This document shows, piece by piece, positions 15,665 to 25,049 of a DNA stretch of 64,000 nt. The stretch lies in assembly GCF_030371585.1 (NCBI RefSeq), contig NZ_JAUDCE010000005.1; one strand, 5' to 3'. Made by a program: the position numbers and the translations under genes. The first letter of the stretch is position 1. Every line of letters starts with the position of its first letter. The notes under the pieces are model-generated. The model did no database searches and was not told the DNA's origin. It saw only the letters and a list, made by a program, of their open reading frames with translations. The stretch comes from Megamonas hypermegale_A (lineage in GTDB: Bacteria > Bacillota > Negativicutes > Selenomonadales > Selenomonadaceae).

Positions 15665-16024
15665 TTAGAATTTCAGACCAGCTTCACGAGCTGCATCTGC
15701 TAAAGCTGCTACACGACCATGATATACATAGCCACCGCGGTCAAATACAACTTCAGTAATACCTTTTTCTAAAGCGCGTTTTGCTACAGTAGCGCCGACA
15801 GCTTTTGCTGCTTCCACGTTACCGCCGTAACCGTTAAAGTCTTTATCTTTAGAGCTAGCTGCAACTAAAGTAACACCGTTTACGTCATCGATAATCTGAG
15901 CATAGATGTTGCTCAGGCTACGGAATACGTTTAAACGAGGTTTTTCAGCTGTGCCAGAAATATGATTACGAACTCTTAAATGACGTTTCTGACGAGCTTG
16001 ATTTTTATCCTGTTTCTTAAACAA
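15665..16024 (-). CDS. rplR: 50S ribosomal protein L18
   Basis: 119 residues; binds 5S rRNA. Start TTG 16024 is six bases after GGAGAGG. RLNVFRSLSNIYAQIIDD and the C-terminal FDRGGYVYHGRVAALADAAR are typical. spc operon between rplF and rpsE. Confidence 0.96.
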   Translation of the reverse strand: MFKKQDKNQARQKRHLRVRNHISGTAEKPRLNVFRSLSNIYAQIIDDVNGVTLVAASSKDKDFNGYGGNVEAAKAVGATVAKRALEKGITEVVFDRGGYVYHGRVAALADAAREAGLKF

Positions 16025-16059
16025 AATCAGCCTCTCCTTTCTATTCTAACTAAAGATTA

Positions 16060-16605
16060 TTATTTCTTCGAACCAGTTTTACCTGCTTTGCGGCGAATAT
16101 GTTCACCTTCGTACTTAATACCTTTGCCTTTGTAAGGTTCCGGTTCTCTGTAAGAACGAATTTTTGCTGCCATAGCGCCAACAGCTTCTTTGTCAATACC
16201 AGATACAACAATCTTGTTAGGAGCAGGAGCTTCTAATTTAATACCAACAGGAGGTTCAACAACTACTGGATGAGAAAAACCTAAGGATAAGTTCAGGTTT
16301 TTACCAGCTTGTGCAGCTCTGTAACCTACACCGTTAATTTCTAAGTTTTTTACAAAGCCTTGAGTAACGCCTACCACCATATTGTTGATAAGAGTACGAG
16401 TAAGACCATGTAAAGATCTATGCATTTTATCTTCGGAAGGACGTTCTACTGTGATAACGCCGTCTCCTACTGTAATTTTCATATCTTTATGACAGTCGCG
16501 GCTGATTTCGCCTTTTGGACCTTTTACCGCTACGTGATTGTGTTCATCAACTGTTACAGTAACCCCAGCAGGGATTGTAATCGGTTCTCTACCAATTCTT
16601 GACAT
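16060..16605 (-). CDS. rplF: 50S ribosomal protein L6
   Basis: 181 residues with the tandem L6 fold. MSRIGREPITIPAGVTV at the start and PEPYKGKGIKYEGEHIRRK near the end. It lies by the sarcin-ricin loop and factor-binding region. spc operon. Confidence 0.97.
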   Translation of the reverse strand: MSRIGREPITIPAGVTVTVDEHNHVAVKGPKGEISRDCHKDMKITVGDGVITVERPSEDKMHRSLHGLTRTLINNMVVGVTQGFVKNLEINGVGYRAAQAGKNLNLSLGFSHPVVVEPPVGIKLEAPAPNKIVVSGIDKEAVGAMAAKIRSYREPEPYKGKGIKYEGEHIRRKAGKTGSKK

Positions 16606-16632
16606 CTGTACACCTCCTAGTCTAAAACAATT

Positions 16633-17031
16633 TTACCATACGTATGCTAATACTTCGCCGCCGACACCTGCACGACGTGCCTGCTTATCACTCATAATAC
16701 CTTTGGATGTAGAGATGATAGCAATACCAAGACCACCAAGTACGCGAGGTAATTGGTCTTTCTTAGCATAAGCACGAAGACCAGGTTTGGAAATACGTTT
16801 AATACCAGTGATTACTTGTTCACGGTTTGGACCGTATTTCAAAGTGATTGTAATAACACCTTGTTTATTGTCTTCTGCGAAGGAGAAGTCTTTGATGAAA
16901 CCTTCATCTTTAAGAACTTCCGCAATAGCGCGTTTCATTTTAGAACCAGGAATTTCAACTTTATCATGAAGCACGGAGTTTGCATTGCGCAAACGAGTTA
17001 ACATATCTGCAATAGGATCAGTCATTGCCAT
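16633..17031 (-). CDS. rpsH: 30S ribosomal protein S8
   Basis: 132 residues. Central-domain 16S rRNA binder. MTDPIADMLTRLRNAN and the C-terminal STSKGIMSDKQARRAGVGGE are diagnostic. In other bacteria S8 autoregulates the spc operon at rplE. Confidence 0.97.
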   Translation of the reverse strand: MAMTDPIADMLTRLRNANSVLHDKVEIPGSKMKRAIAEVLKDEGFIKDFSFAEDNKQGVITITLKYGPNREQVITGIKRISKPGLRAYAKKDQLPRVLGGLGIAIISTSKGIMSDKQARRAGVGGEVLAYVW

Positions 17032-17058
17032 GAATCGATATCCTCCTTTCTTTCTACT

Positions 17059-17244
17059 TTACCAACTAGCTTTTGTTACGCCAGGGATTGCACCTTTATA
17101 ACTCTGTTCTCTGAAACAGATACGGCACATATCAAATTTACGCATATAACCGTGTGGACGACCACAGATTTTGCATCTATTATATTTGCGAACCTTGAAT
17201 TTCGGTTCTTTGCTCCATTTCTGGATCAATGCCTTTCTGGCCAT
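17059..17244 (-). CDS. rpsN: 30S ribosomal protein S14, zinc-binding type
   Basis: 61 residues with zinc ligands C24, C27, C40 and C43. This is the short type Z form, the normal housekeeping form in Firmicutes. spc operon between rplE and rpsH. Confidence 0.96.
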   Translation of the reverse strand: MARKALIQKWSKEPKFKVRKYNRCKICGRPHGYMRKFDMCRICFREQSYKGAIPGVTKASW

Positions 17245-17269
17245 AGATCAGTATACCTCCTCTTAAGAA

Positions 17270-17812
17270 TTAAGCACTAAACGGCATACCCATTAATTTA
17301 AGAAGAGCTCTTGCTTCTTCATCCGTCTTTGCCGTAGTAACAATAATAATATTCATACCGTGAATTTTTTCGATTTTGTCATATTCAATTTCAGGGAAAA
17401 TCAATTGTTCTTTCAGACCAACTGAATAGTTTCCGCGACCATCAAAAGCTTTAGGGCTTACGCCACGGAAGTCACGAACACGAGGCAAAGCGATATTCAT
17501 AAATTTATCAAGGAACTGATACATACGAGTTCCGCGAAGAGTAACTTTTGCACCGATAGGCATTCCTGCACGCAGTTTCCATGCTGCAAGAGATTTTTTA
17601 GCACGAGTCAGAACCGGTTTCTGACCAGCGATGATTGTAAGGTCAGCTACAGCAGAATCTAATGCTTTAGAGTTGTGAGCAGCTTCACCAACACCCATAC
17701 TAATGATAACTTTTTCAACTTTAGGCAGTTCCATTACGTTTTTGTAACCGAATTGTTCAGTAAGTGCAGGAACTACTTCTTTTACGTATTTTTCTTGTAA
17801 TCTATCCACCAA
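17270..17812 (-). CDS. rplE: 50S ribosomal protein L5
   Basis: 180 residues; binds 5S rRNA and contacts the P-site tRNA. KVEKVIISMGVGEAA and FPEIEYDKIEKIHGMNI are diagnostic. The start may be TTG 17812 (five bases from GGAGG) or the adjacent GTG 17809 (eight bases), a difference of one residue. Confidence 0.96.
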   Translation of the reverse strand: MVDRLQEKYVKEVVPALTEQFGYKNVMELPKVEKVIISMGVGEAAHNSKALDSAVADLTIIAGQKPVLTRAKKSLAAWKLRAGMPIGAKVTLRGTRMYQFLDKFMNIALPRVRDFRGVSPKAFDGRGNYSVGLKEQLIFPEIEYDKIEKIHGMNIIIVTTAKTDEEARALLKLMGMPFSA

Positions 17813-17830
17813 GATATCCTCCTTCCTTTA

Positions 17831-18163
17831 TTATTTTGCCTGGTCTAATGCTTCACCGCATTTTTTGCATACGCGAACCATTTTACCGTTGATTTCTTTT
17901 TTAGCTACGCGAGTTGCTTTGGAGCAAGCCGGGCATACAACCATAACTTTGGAAGCAAACATCGGAGCTTCTTTTTCAATGATGCCGCCGTTCGGAGCTT
18001 TCTGATTAGGTTTAGTATGACGTTTGATTTTGTTAACGCCTTCTACGATAACTTTATCTTTAGCTGGCATAGCCTGAAGGATTTTACCTTGTTTACCTTT
18101 ATCTTTACCGGATAATACTAAAACAGTATCACCTTTTTTTACATGCAATTTAGCCTGTGACAA
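17831..18163 (-). CDS. rplX: 50S ribosomal protein L24
   Basis: 110 residues. KOW motif at the N-terminus (VKKGDTVLVLSGKDKGKQG), an assembly-initiator protein of the 50S subunit. The C-terminal half carries two CxxC pairs (CPAC and CKKC), a zinc-ribbon-like variant. spc operon. Confidence 0.95.
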   Translation of the reverse strand: MSQAKLHVKKGDTVLVLSGKDKGKQGKILQAMPAKDKVIVEGVNKIKRHTKPNQKAPNGGIIEKEAPMFASKVMVVCPACSKATRVAKKEINGKMVRVCKKCGEALDQAK

Positions 18164-18187
18164 ATCTTGGCACCTCCTGTCTATTTA

Positions 18188-18556
18188 TTAAATTACTTCT
18201 GGTGCCAGTGAAACGATTTTCATAAAATCTTTGTCACGTAATTCTCTGGCTACCGGGCCAAAAATACGAGTTCCGCGTGGAGTCTTGTCGTCTTTAATAA
18301 TAACAGCAGCGTTTTCATCAAAGCGAATATAAGAACCATCTGCACGGCGTAAACCCTTTTTAGAACGTACTACTACAGCTTTAACAACATCACCTTTTTT
18401 TACAACACCGCCAGGTGAAGCAGTTTTTACTGCAGCTACGATTATATCACCAATGTTGGCATATTTGCGATAAGAACCGCCCATTACACGGATGCACATA
18501 ATTTCTTTCGCACCAGTGTTGTCACCAACATTCAACATTGTCTGTTGCTGAATCAT
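18188..18556 (-). CDS. rplN: 50S ribosomal protein L14
   Basis: 122 residues. MIQQQTMLNVGDNTGAKE and the C-terminal FGPVARELRDKDFMKIVSLA are diagnostic. It forms inter-subunit bridges. First gene of the spc block, 39 bp after rpsQ. Confidence 0.97.
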   Translation of the reverse strand: MIQQQTMLNVGDNTGAKEIMCIRVMGGSYRKYANIGDIIVAAVKTASPGGVVKKGDVVKAVVVRSKKGLRRADGSYIRFDENAAVIIKDDKTPRGTRIFGPVARELRDKDFMKIVSLAPEVI

Positions 18557-18595
18557 TGCTTTACCTCCTTCTTAAAATTGGAACAAACTAAACGA

Positions 18596-18853
18596 TTATT
18601 TTGCTCTTTCAAGAATTTCAACGAGTCTCCAACGTTTATCTTTGGATAACGGACGAGTTTCCATGATAGAAACCGTATCTCCTACATGAGCTTCGTTATT
18701 TTCATCGTGTGCTTTGAATTTTACAGTTTTCTTAACTGCTTTTTTGTACAGTGGATGACTTTCTGTATCAACTACAGCAACAACAATAGTTTTTTCCATT
18801 TTGTCGCTTACAACTTTACCGAATTTAACTTTGCGTACATTTCTTTCGCTCAT
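18596..18853 (-). CDS. rpsQ: 30S ribosomal protein S17
   Basis: 85 residues with an OB fold (KVVSDKMEKTIVVAVVDTES; VGDTVSIMETRPLSKDKRW). Early 16S rRNA-binding protein. Last gene of the S10 block. Confidence 0.97.
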   Translation of the reverse strand: MSERNVRKVKFGKVVSDKMEKTIVVAVVDTESHPLYKKAVKKTVKFKAHDENNEAHVGDTVSIMETRPLSKDKRWRLVEILERAK

Positions 18854-18900
18854 TAAAAGAACCCTCCTTCCTTCTGCATATCATTATACTACAAAAACCA

Positions 18901-19095
18901 TTAGGCTTTTAATTCTTGTTCACGCTGAACAGTTTTAATGCGAGCAATAGTTTTCTTTACTTCTTTGATACGCATAGGGTTTTCAAGCTGACCTGTAGCA
19001 AGCTGAAATCTGAGGTTGAATAATTCTTCTTTAAGCGAAGCAAGTTTCTGGTTAAGTTCGCCAGCACTCATTTCACGTATTTCATTAACCTTCAT
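18901..19095 (-). CDS. rpmC: 50S ribosomal protein L29
   Basis: 64 residues; a short helical protein at the exit tunnel (MKVNEIREMSAGELNQKL; ENPMRIKEVKKTIARIKT). It overlaps the end of rplP by 11 bp, so translation is coupled. Confidence 0.96.
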   Translation of the reverse strand: MKVNEIREMSAGELNQKLASLKEELFNLRFQLATGQLENPMRIKEVKKTIARIKTVQREQELKA

Positions 19096-19522
19096 TTACT
19101 TCACCCTCCCCTTGCACTTCACGCTTAATGAATTTTGTTTTGATTGGGAGTTTATGGCTTGCAAGACGCATAGCTTCTTTAGCAATTTCTTCGCTAACGC
19201 CGCCCATTTCAAACATTACACGACCTGGTTTAACTACTGCTACCCAGTATTCAGGCGAACCTTTACCGCTACCCATACGAGTTTCAGCAGGTTTTGCAGT
19301 TACAGGTTTATCCGGGAAAATTTTAATCCAAACCTGACCGCCACGTTTAATATAACGAGTCATCGCAATACGGGCTGCTTCAATCTGACGGTTTGTAATC
19401 CATGCAGGTTCGAGAGCCTGTAAACCGAATTCACCATGAACTACTGTATTGCCTTTATGAGCTTTACCTTTCATAGTGCCACGGAACTGTTTGCGGTATT
19501 TTACTCTTTTAGGTATTAACAT
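19085..19522 (-). CDS. rplP: 50S ribosomal protein L16
   Basis: 145 residues. MLIPKRVKYRKQFRG and the Arg-containing loop GRMGSGKGSPEYWVAVVKPG-type region identify L16, which shapes the A-site tRNA elbow contact. The ATG overlaps the rpsC stop in TAATG. Confidence 0.97.
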   Translation of the reverse strand: MLIPKRVKYRKQFRGTMKGKAHKGNTVVHGEFGLQALEPAWITNRQIEAARIAMTRYIKRGGQVWIKIFPDKPVTAKPAETRMGSGKGSPEYWVAVVKPGRVMFEMGGVSEEIAKEAMRLASHKLPIKTKFIKREVQGEGEVNEG

Positions 19523-20196
19523 TAGTCTTCGCTCCCTTCAACAGTTTCTGCCTGCACAGCAGTTTTCTTTTCAGGAAGAACTTCGCCTTTGAAAATCCAT
19601 ACTTTTACGCCGAGACGGCCGTAAGTTGTATGAGCTTCAGCTGTACCGTAATCAATATCAGCACGCAGAGTATGAAGAGGAATACTACCTTCACGGTAAG
19701 ATTCGCTGCGGGCAATTTCAGCACCGCCGAGACGGCCGCCTACTGTTACTTTGATACCTTTAGCGCCCATACGGATTGTACGGCTAACAGCCTGTTTCAT
19801 AGCACGGCGGAAAGCAACGCGGCGTTCGAGCTGAGCAGCGATGTTTTCAGCAACAAGCGTAGCATCCATATCCGGCTGTTTGATTTCTGCGATATTAATA
19901 TCTACATGTTTGTCAGTGTATTTTTTAAGGCCTTTTTTGAGCTGTTCAATACCCGAACCGCCGCGGCCGATAACCATACCAGGTTTAGCAGTATGAATAG
20001 TTAATCTGAGACGATTTTTGGAGCGTTCTGTTTCAATTCTGGAAACGCCAGAAACTTTTAATGTATCTTTTAAGAAGCTGCGAATTTTGATATCTTCATG
20101 CAAGTTAGCAGCAAAGTCTTTACCAGCATACCATTTTGCATCCCAAGTTTTTACAATACCAAGGCGCATGCCATGTGGATTAACTTTTTGTCCCAA
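19522..20196 (-). CDS. rpsC: 30S ribosomal protein S3
   Basis: 224 residues. KH domain with GMVIGRGGSGIEQLKKGL and the C-terminal GRLGGAEIARSESYREG and VKVWIFKGEVLP. It forms the mRNA entry channel. S10 operon. Confidence 0.97.
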   Translation of the reverse strand: MGQKVNPHGMRLGIVKTWDAKWYAGKDFAANLHEDIKIRSFLKDTLKVSGVSRIETERSKNRLRLTIHTAKPGMVIGRGGSGIEQLKKGLKKYTDKHVDINIAEIKQPDMDATLVAENIAAQLERRVAFRRAMKQAVSRTIRMGAKGIKVTVGGRLGGAEIARSESYREGSIPLHTLRADIDYGTAEAHTTYGRLGVKVWIFKGEVLPEKKTAVQAETVEGSED

Positions 20197-20215
20197 ATCT
20201 ATTCCCTCCTTCTAA

Positions 20216-20548
20216 TTATTTTTCTTTAACTACGATTGTAACGTGAGATGTACGTTTTAAGATTTTGAATGCCTGTCCACGGGAACGTGGGTGAATACGT
20301 TTGAGGGTAGGACCCTGGTCAACGAATGCTGTAGCCACATAGAGGTTATCAGGATTCATGTCGAAATTGTTTTCAGCATTTGCTACTGCTGATTTTAAAA
20401 CTTTATTGATTACATCAGCACCTGCTTTAGGTGTGAATTTTAATATTGCAAACGCGTCAGCTACGTTTTTGCCACGAATGAGGTTCATAACAATACGTAC
20501 TTTACGCGGAGAAATACGGATATATTTTGCTACTGCTTTTGCTTCCAC
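20216..20548 (-). CDS. rplV: 50S ribosomal protein L22
   Basis: 110 residues from GTG 20548, seven bases after GGAGG; a further-upstream TTG lies before the ribosome site. MEAKAVAKYIRISPRKVR and IHPRSRGQAFKI identify L22, whose loop lines the exit tunnel. S10 operon. Confidence 0.96.
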   Translation of the reverse strand: MEAKAVAKYIRISPRKVRIVMNLIRGKNVADAFAILKFTPKAGADVINKVLKSAVANAENNFDMNPDNLYVATAFVDQGPTLKRIHPRSRGQAFKILKRTSHVTIVVKEK

Positions 20549-20569
20549 AGCTGCTCCTCCTTTCAACAA

Positions 20570-20851
20570 TTATTTCAAAGATGTACGTCTTTCTTCGCCT
20601 GCATGGCCTTTATAAGTTCTTGTCGGTGCGAATTCACCAAGTTTATGACCAACCATGTCTTCTGTAACATATACAGGAACATGTTTGCGACCATCATGAA
20701 CTGCAATTGTATGGCCTACGAATGTAGGAAGGATTGTCGAACTGCGGGACCAAGTTTTAACAACTTTTTTGTCATTTGCTGCATTTAAAGCATCAATTTT
20801 CTTTTCAAGGCTTTCTGCGACAAAAGGTCCTTTTTTTACTGATCTTGACAA
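20570..20851 (-). CDS. rpsS: 30S ribosomal protein S19
   Basis: 93 residues from TTG 20851, seven bases after GGAGG. Family length supports this over upstream starts. SRSVKKGPFVAESLEKK and HKLGEFAPTRTYKGH are diagnostic. It sits in the 30S head. S10 operon. Confidence 0.96.
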   Translation of the reverse strand: MSRSVKKGPFVAESLEKKIDALNAANDKKVVKTWSRSSTILPTFVGHTIAVHDGRKHVPVYVTEDMVGHKLGEFAPTRTYKGHAGEERRTSLK

Positions 20852-20913
20852 AATATGTCCTCCTTTCATTTCAGAATAAGGCACTTTATTAAGCGGCCTT
20901 ATTCATTATTTTA

Positions 20914-21738
20914 TTATTTACGACGTTTAACGATGAGTTTATCGGATGCTTTTTTGCGACGAGTTCTAACGCCTCTAGCACATTTACCCCATTTAGTAAC
21001 AGGATGTTTACGGCCAACTGGGCTGCGGCCTTCACCACCACCATGCGGATGGTCGCAAGGGTTCATAGCAACACCGCGGTTTTCCGGACGGATACCGAGC
21101 CAACGGCTGCGGCCTGCTTTACCGATTGTGAGGTTTTCATGATCTAAGTTACCAATCTGACCGATTGTTGCACGGCAGTTGATATGGATTTTACGGATTT
21201 CACCGGACGGCATACGTAAGAGTGCATAGTTGCCTTCTTTTGCCATGAGCTGAGCTGCAGCACCGGCAGAACGTACCATCTGGCCACCTTTACCGATTTT
21301 GATTTCAATGTTGTGTACTAATGTACCAAGCGGAATATTAGCAAGCGGTAATGTATTACCTACTTTAATATCTGCTTCCGGACCGGATACAACCTGGTCA
21401 CCAACTTTTAATCCGTTCGGAGCGAGGATGTAACGTTTTTCACCGTCAAAGTAGTTGAGCAGTGCGATACGAGCGCTACGGTTCGGATCGTATTCTATAG
21501 TAGCAACGCGTGCCGGAACACCGTCTTTATTGCGTTTAAAATCGATTACACGATATAAACGTTTGTGTCCGCCGCCTTGATGTCTTACTGTTAAACGGCC
21601 CTGGAAGTTGCGACCGCCTTTGCTTTTAAGACTTTCAACCAAGGATTTCTCAGGTTTTTTAGCTGTAATTTCTTCGAAGGAAGAAACAGTCATAAATCTT
21701 CTACCTGCAGAATAAGGTTTAAAACTCTTTATTGCCAC
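20914..21738 (-). CDS. rplB: 50S ribosomal protein L2
   Basis: 274 residues. Peptidyl-transferase-centre-proximal protein; the conserved MNPCDHPHGGGEGRSPVG loop is present. S10 operon between rplW and rpsS. Confidence 0.98.
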   Translation of the reverse strand: MAIKSFKPYSAGRRFMTVSSFEEITAKKPEKSLVESLKSKGGRNFQGRLTVRHQGGGHKRLYRVIDFKRNKDGVPARVATIEYDPNRSARIALLNYFDGEKRYILAPNGLKVGDQVVSGPEADIKVGNTLPLANIPLGTLVHNIEIKIGKGGQMVRSAGAAAQLMAKEGNYALLRMPSGEIRKIHINCRATIGQIGNLDHENLTIGKAGRSRWLGIRPENRGVAMNPCDHPHGGGEGRSPVGRKHPVTKWGKCARGVRTRRKKASDKLIVKRRK

Positions 21739-21768
21739 TTAATTAACCTCCTTTTTTTATCTTTTTAC

Positions 21769-22050
21769 TTAAGCTTGGAAGAACTCGATAGTTTCTCCAG
21801 CTGCAAGTTTTACGATTGCTTTTTTATAGTCAGAACGTTTGCCGATGTTGCGGCCCATACGTTTTACTTTACCAAGAACGTTGATTGTGTTTACGGATTC
21901 AACTTTTACATTGAAAATCGTAGCTACTGCTTTGGCAATTTCAATTTTGTTTGCTTGTTTAGCAACAACAAATACGTATTTGCCTTCTTCCATCATTTCA
22001 GTTGTCATTTCTGTAACAAGCGGTCTGATTAAGATATCTCTAGCTTCCAT
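21769..22050 (-). CDS. rplW: 50S ribosomal protein L23
   Basis: 93 residues. Exit-tunnel protein that docks trigger factor and SRP. ILIRPLVTEMTTEMMEEGKY and VKRMGRNIGKRSDYKKAIV are diagnostic. The ATG lies one base after the rplD stop region. Confidence 0.96.
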   Translation of the reverse strand: MEARDILIRPLVTEMTTEMMEEGKYVFVVAKQANKIEIAKAVATIFNVKVESVNTINVLGKVKRMGRNIGKRSDYKKAIVKLAAGETIEFFQA

Positions 22051-22051
22051 C

Positions 22052-22675
22052 TTATGCTAATACCTCCTCAATACGTGTAATAGCATCTTTTGTAATGAAG
22101 AGTTTGTTATGATTTAAGATATCATAAACATTCAATCCGCAAGAACTGATAGCTTTTACACCAGGGATATTACGAGAAGATTTTTCTACGTTTTCTACTA
22201 CATCAGCAGTAACGATAAGAGCTTTCTCGTTAACGTTGAAATCACTCATCATTTTTACAACTTCTTTTGTTTTCGGAGCTGCAAAATCTAAGCTTTCTAA
22301 TACAATGAAATCACCATTGTTTACTTTATCTGTTAAAGCGCATTTAATAGCTAAACGGCGCTGTTTGCGAGGCATTCTGAAGGCATAGGAACGAGGAGAT
22401 GGACCGAATACTGTACCACCGCCTACCCAAAGTGGGGAACGGGTGCTTCCGCTACGAGCACGACCTGTACCTTTTTGTTTCCAAGGTTTACGTCCGCCGC
22501 CGCGTACTAAACCTCTAGTTTTTGTCGCATGCGTTCCTAAACGCTGAGCTGCCAACTGCATTACTACTGCCTGATGAACAAGGCCTTCGTTTACTTCAAC
22601 GCCAAATACGCTTTCATTTAATTCGATATCACCGATCTGCTGGCCGGCAACTGTATAAACTGCTACTTTAGGCAT
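22052..22675 (-). CDS. rplD: 50S ribosomal protein L4
   Basis: 207 residues from ATG 22675. The spacer to GGAGG is long (13 bases), but family length and the MPKVAVYTVAGQQIG start support it; a TTG at 22699 lies before the ribosome site. The KQKGTGRARSGSTRSPLW loop enters the exit tunnel. L4 is the S10-operon autoregulator in enterobacteria. Confidence 0.94.
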   Translation of the reverse strand: MPKVAVYTVAGQQIGDIELNESVFGVEVNEGLVHQAVVMQLAAQRLGTHATKTRGLVRGGGRKPWKQKGTGRARSGSTRSPLWVGGGTVFGPSPRSYAFRMPRKQRRLAIKCALTDKVNNGDFIVLESLDFAAPKTKEVVKMMSDFNVNEKALIVTADVVENVEKSSRNIPGVKAISSCGLNVYDILNHNKLFITKDAITRIEEVLA

Positions 22676-22702
22676 AATATAGCATAATCCTCCTTCCAAT
22701 TA

Positions 22703-23344
22703 TTATTTATTAGGTTTAACTGTATCTTTAATTACTACAAAGCTGTTTTTAGCACCTGGAATAGCACCTTTGATTAAAATAAGGTTACGGTCAGCATCTA
22801 CGCGAACAATGCTCAAACGCTGTACTGTAACTTTAGCGCCACCCATACGGCCCGGTAATTTTTTACCTTTAAGTACACGTCCACCATGACCGGAAATCAT
22901 AGCACCTGTAGAACCTGGTTCACGATGAGATTTAGAACCGTGACCCATAGGACCTCTAGCAAAGTTGTGACGTTTAATACCGCCGGCAAAACCTTTACCT
23001 TTAGAAGTACCAGTAACATCAACTAAATCACCGGCACCAAATATGTCAACGCTGATGGAGTCACCAGCTTTATATTCTGGAACATCTGCAAGGCGGAATT
23101 CGCGGATGAATTTTACTGGTTCAACACCAGCTTTTGCGAAATGGCCTTTCATTGGTTTAGTTACATTTTTTTCTTTAATTGTTCCAAAGCCAATCTGAAC
23201 TGCGTTATAACCGTCAGTTTCAACTGTTTTGCTCTGAAGAACAACGTTTTTACCGGATTCTACAACTGTAACAGGAACTACTTTACCTTCTTCAGTAAAG
23301 ATTTGAGTCATGCCAAGTTTTTTACCTAAAATTACTTTTGCCAT
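22703..23344 (-). CDS. rplC: 50S ribosomal protein L3
   Basis: 213 residues. LGKKLGMTQIFTEEG at the start and MGHGSKSHREPGSTG identify L3, an early 50S assembly protein with a loop reaching the peptidyl-transferase centre. S10 operon. Confidence 0.97.
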   Translation of the reverse strand: MAKVILGKKLGMTQIFTEEGKVVPVTVVESGKNVVLQSKTVETDGYNAVQIGFGTIKEKNVTKPMKGHFAKAGVEPVKFIREFRLADVPEYKAGDSISVDIFGAGDLVDVTGTSKGKGFAGGIKRHNFARGPMGHGSKSHREPGSTGAMISGHGGRVLKGKKLPGRMGGAKVTVQRLSIVRVDADRNLILIKGAIPGAKNSFVVIKDTVKPNK

Positions 23345-23360
23345 CTATTGCCACCTCCTC

Positions 23361-23672
23361 TTACAATTTAATTTCGATATCCACACCTGCTGGCAAATCT
23401 AAACGCATTAAAGCGTCAACAGTTTTAGATGTAGGTTCTAAAATGTCAATAAGACGTTTGTGAGTTCTCATTTCGAACTGTTCACGGGAGTCTTTATTAA
23501 CATGTGGAGATCTTAAAATTGTAAAAATATTTTTTTCAGTCGGCAATGGAATAGGACCGGATACCATTGCACCTGTTCTTTTAGCCGTTTCAACAATTTT
23601 AACGGAGCTTTGATCAAGTGCTTTATGATCATATGCTTTTAAACGAATTCTGATTTTTTGCTGTTTAGCCAA
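23361..23672 (-). CDS. rpsJ: 30S ribosomal protein S10
   Basis: 103 residues from TTG 23672, eight bases after GGAGG; longer upstream starts exceed the family length. KQQKIRIRLKAYDHKALDQS and the NusB-binding loop region are present. S10 also acts as NusE in antitermination. First gene of the S10 operon, 169 bp after tuf. Confidence 0.96.
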   Translation of the reverse strand: MAKQQKIRIRLKAYDHKALDQSSVKIVETAKRTGAMVSGPIPLPTEKNIFTILRSPHVNKDSREQFEMRTHKRLIDILEPTSKTVDALMRLDLPAGVDIEIKL

Positions 23673-23781
23673 ATTATTTTCCTCCTTGTCGCCCAGGTTC
23701 TCGACCCGGACAATTTCTCCACGCCAGTTCCCTTGCACGAGGCAAGCAATCTGCCGCGTCATCGCATTTTAAACTTTATAT

Positions 23782-23804
23782 AAGGGCAGCAAAATGCCGC
23801 CCTT
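23782..23804 (-). other. Hairpin between tuf and rpsJ
   Basis: On the minus strand AAGGGCGGCA pairs with TGCTGCCCTT (one G.U pair) around TTT. No T-run follows, so it may be an RNA-processing or weak attenuation site separating tuf from the S10 operon. I see no clear promoter in 23673-23841. Confidence 0.45.
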
Positions 23805-23841
23805 ATACAAAGAACTTATTTATTAAAGTTACCAGATTAAA

Positions 23842-25029
23842 TTATTCTTCGATATCGATTACACGACCAGCGCCTACTGTATGGCCACCTTCACGAATAG
23901 CGAAGCGGAGACCTTTTTCAATAGCGATTGGAGTGATGAGTTCGATGCTCATTTCGATGTTATCGCCAGGCATAACCATTTCAGTACCTTCTGGAAGAGT
24001 TACAACACCAGTAACGTCAGTAGTACGGAAATAGAACTGCGGACGATAGTTGGAGAAGAACGGAGTATGACGGCCGCCTTCTTCTTTAGTTAAAACGTAA
24101 ACCTGAGCTTTGAATTTTTTGTGCGGATGAATTGTACCCGGTTTTGCAAGAACCTGACCGCGTTCGATTTCTTTACGGTCGATACCGCGAAGAAGTGCAC
24201 CGATGTTATCACCAGCAACAGCGCTGTCAAGCATTTTGCGGAACATTTCGATACCAGTTACAGTTGTGGATTTCTTTTCATCGGAAAGACCAACGATTTC
24301 AACGCTGTCACCGAGTTTGAGTTCGCCACGTTCAACACGGCCAGTAGCAACAGTACCACGACCAGTGATTGTGAATACGTCTTCGACAGGCATTAAGAAC
24401 GGTTTGTCCGTATCGCGAGTCGGAGTTGGGATATAATCATCAACAGCCTGCATTAATTCAAGAATTTTTTCTTTAGCAGCTGCATCGCCTTCGAGAGCCT
24501 GAAGAGCGGAACCAGTAATTACTGGAACATCATCGCCTGGGAAGTCATAGCTGGAGAGAAGTTCACGAACTTCCATTTCAACGAGTTCGAGAAGTTCTGG
24601 GTCGTCAACCTGGTCAGCTTTGTTGAGGAATACAACGATAGCCGGAACGCCAACCTGACGAGCGAGCAGGATATGTTCGCGAGTCTGCGGCATAGGACCG
24701 TCAGCAGCACTAACAACGAGGATAGCACCGTCCATCTGAGCAGCGCCAGTGATCATGTTTTTAACATAGTCAGCATGGCCCGGGCAGTCTACGTGAGCAT
24801 AATGTCTGTTTTCAGTTTCATATTCAACGTGTGCAGTATTGATTGTGATACCGCGTTCACGTTCTTCTGGAGCTTTATCGATCATGCTGTAATCTTCGAA
24901 CTGAGCCATACCTTTTTCGGATAATACTTTAGTGATAGCAGCAGTTAAAGTAGTTTTACCATGGTCAACGTGACCAATTGTACCAATGTTTACATGCGGT
25001 TTAGTTCTTTCAAACTTTTGTTTAGCCAT
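23842..25029 (-). CDS. tuf: Elongation factor Tu
   Basis: 395 residues. GTPase that delivers aminoacyl-tRNA. G1 GHVDHGKTT, G3 DCPGHADYVKNM, G4 NKAD (FLNKADQVDD), and domains 2-3 ending VGAGRVIDIEE. It lies 20 bp after fusA and before the S10 operon (str-type order). Confidence 0.98.
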   Translation of the reverse strand: MAKQKFERTKPHVNIGTIGHVDHGKTTLTAAITKVLSEKGMAQFEDYSMIDKAPEERERGITINTAHVEYETENRHYAHVDCPGHADYVKNMITGAAQMDGAILVVSAADGPMPQTREHILLARQVGVPAIVVFLNKADQVDDPELLELVEMEVRELLSSYDFPGDDVPVITGSALQALEGDAAAKEKILELMQAVDDYIPTPTRDTDKPFLMPVEDVFTITGRGTVATGRVERGELKLGDSVEIVGLSDEKKSTTVTGIEMFRKMLDSAVAGDNIGALLRGIDRKEIERGQVLAKPGTIHPHKKFKAQVYVLTKEEGGRHTPFFSNYRPQFYFRTTDVTGVVTLPEGTEMVMPGDNIEMSIELITPIAIEKGLRFAIREGGHTVGAGRVIDIEE

Positions 25030-25049
25030 TTAATTTTTTTCCTCCCTTA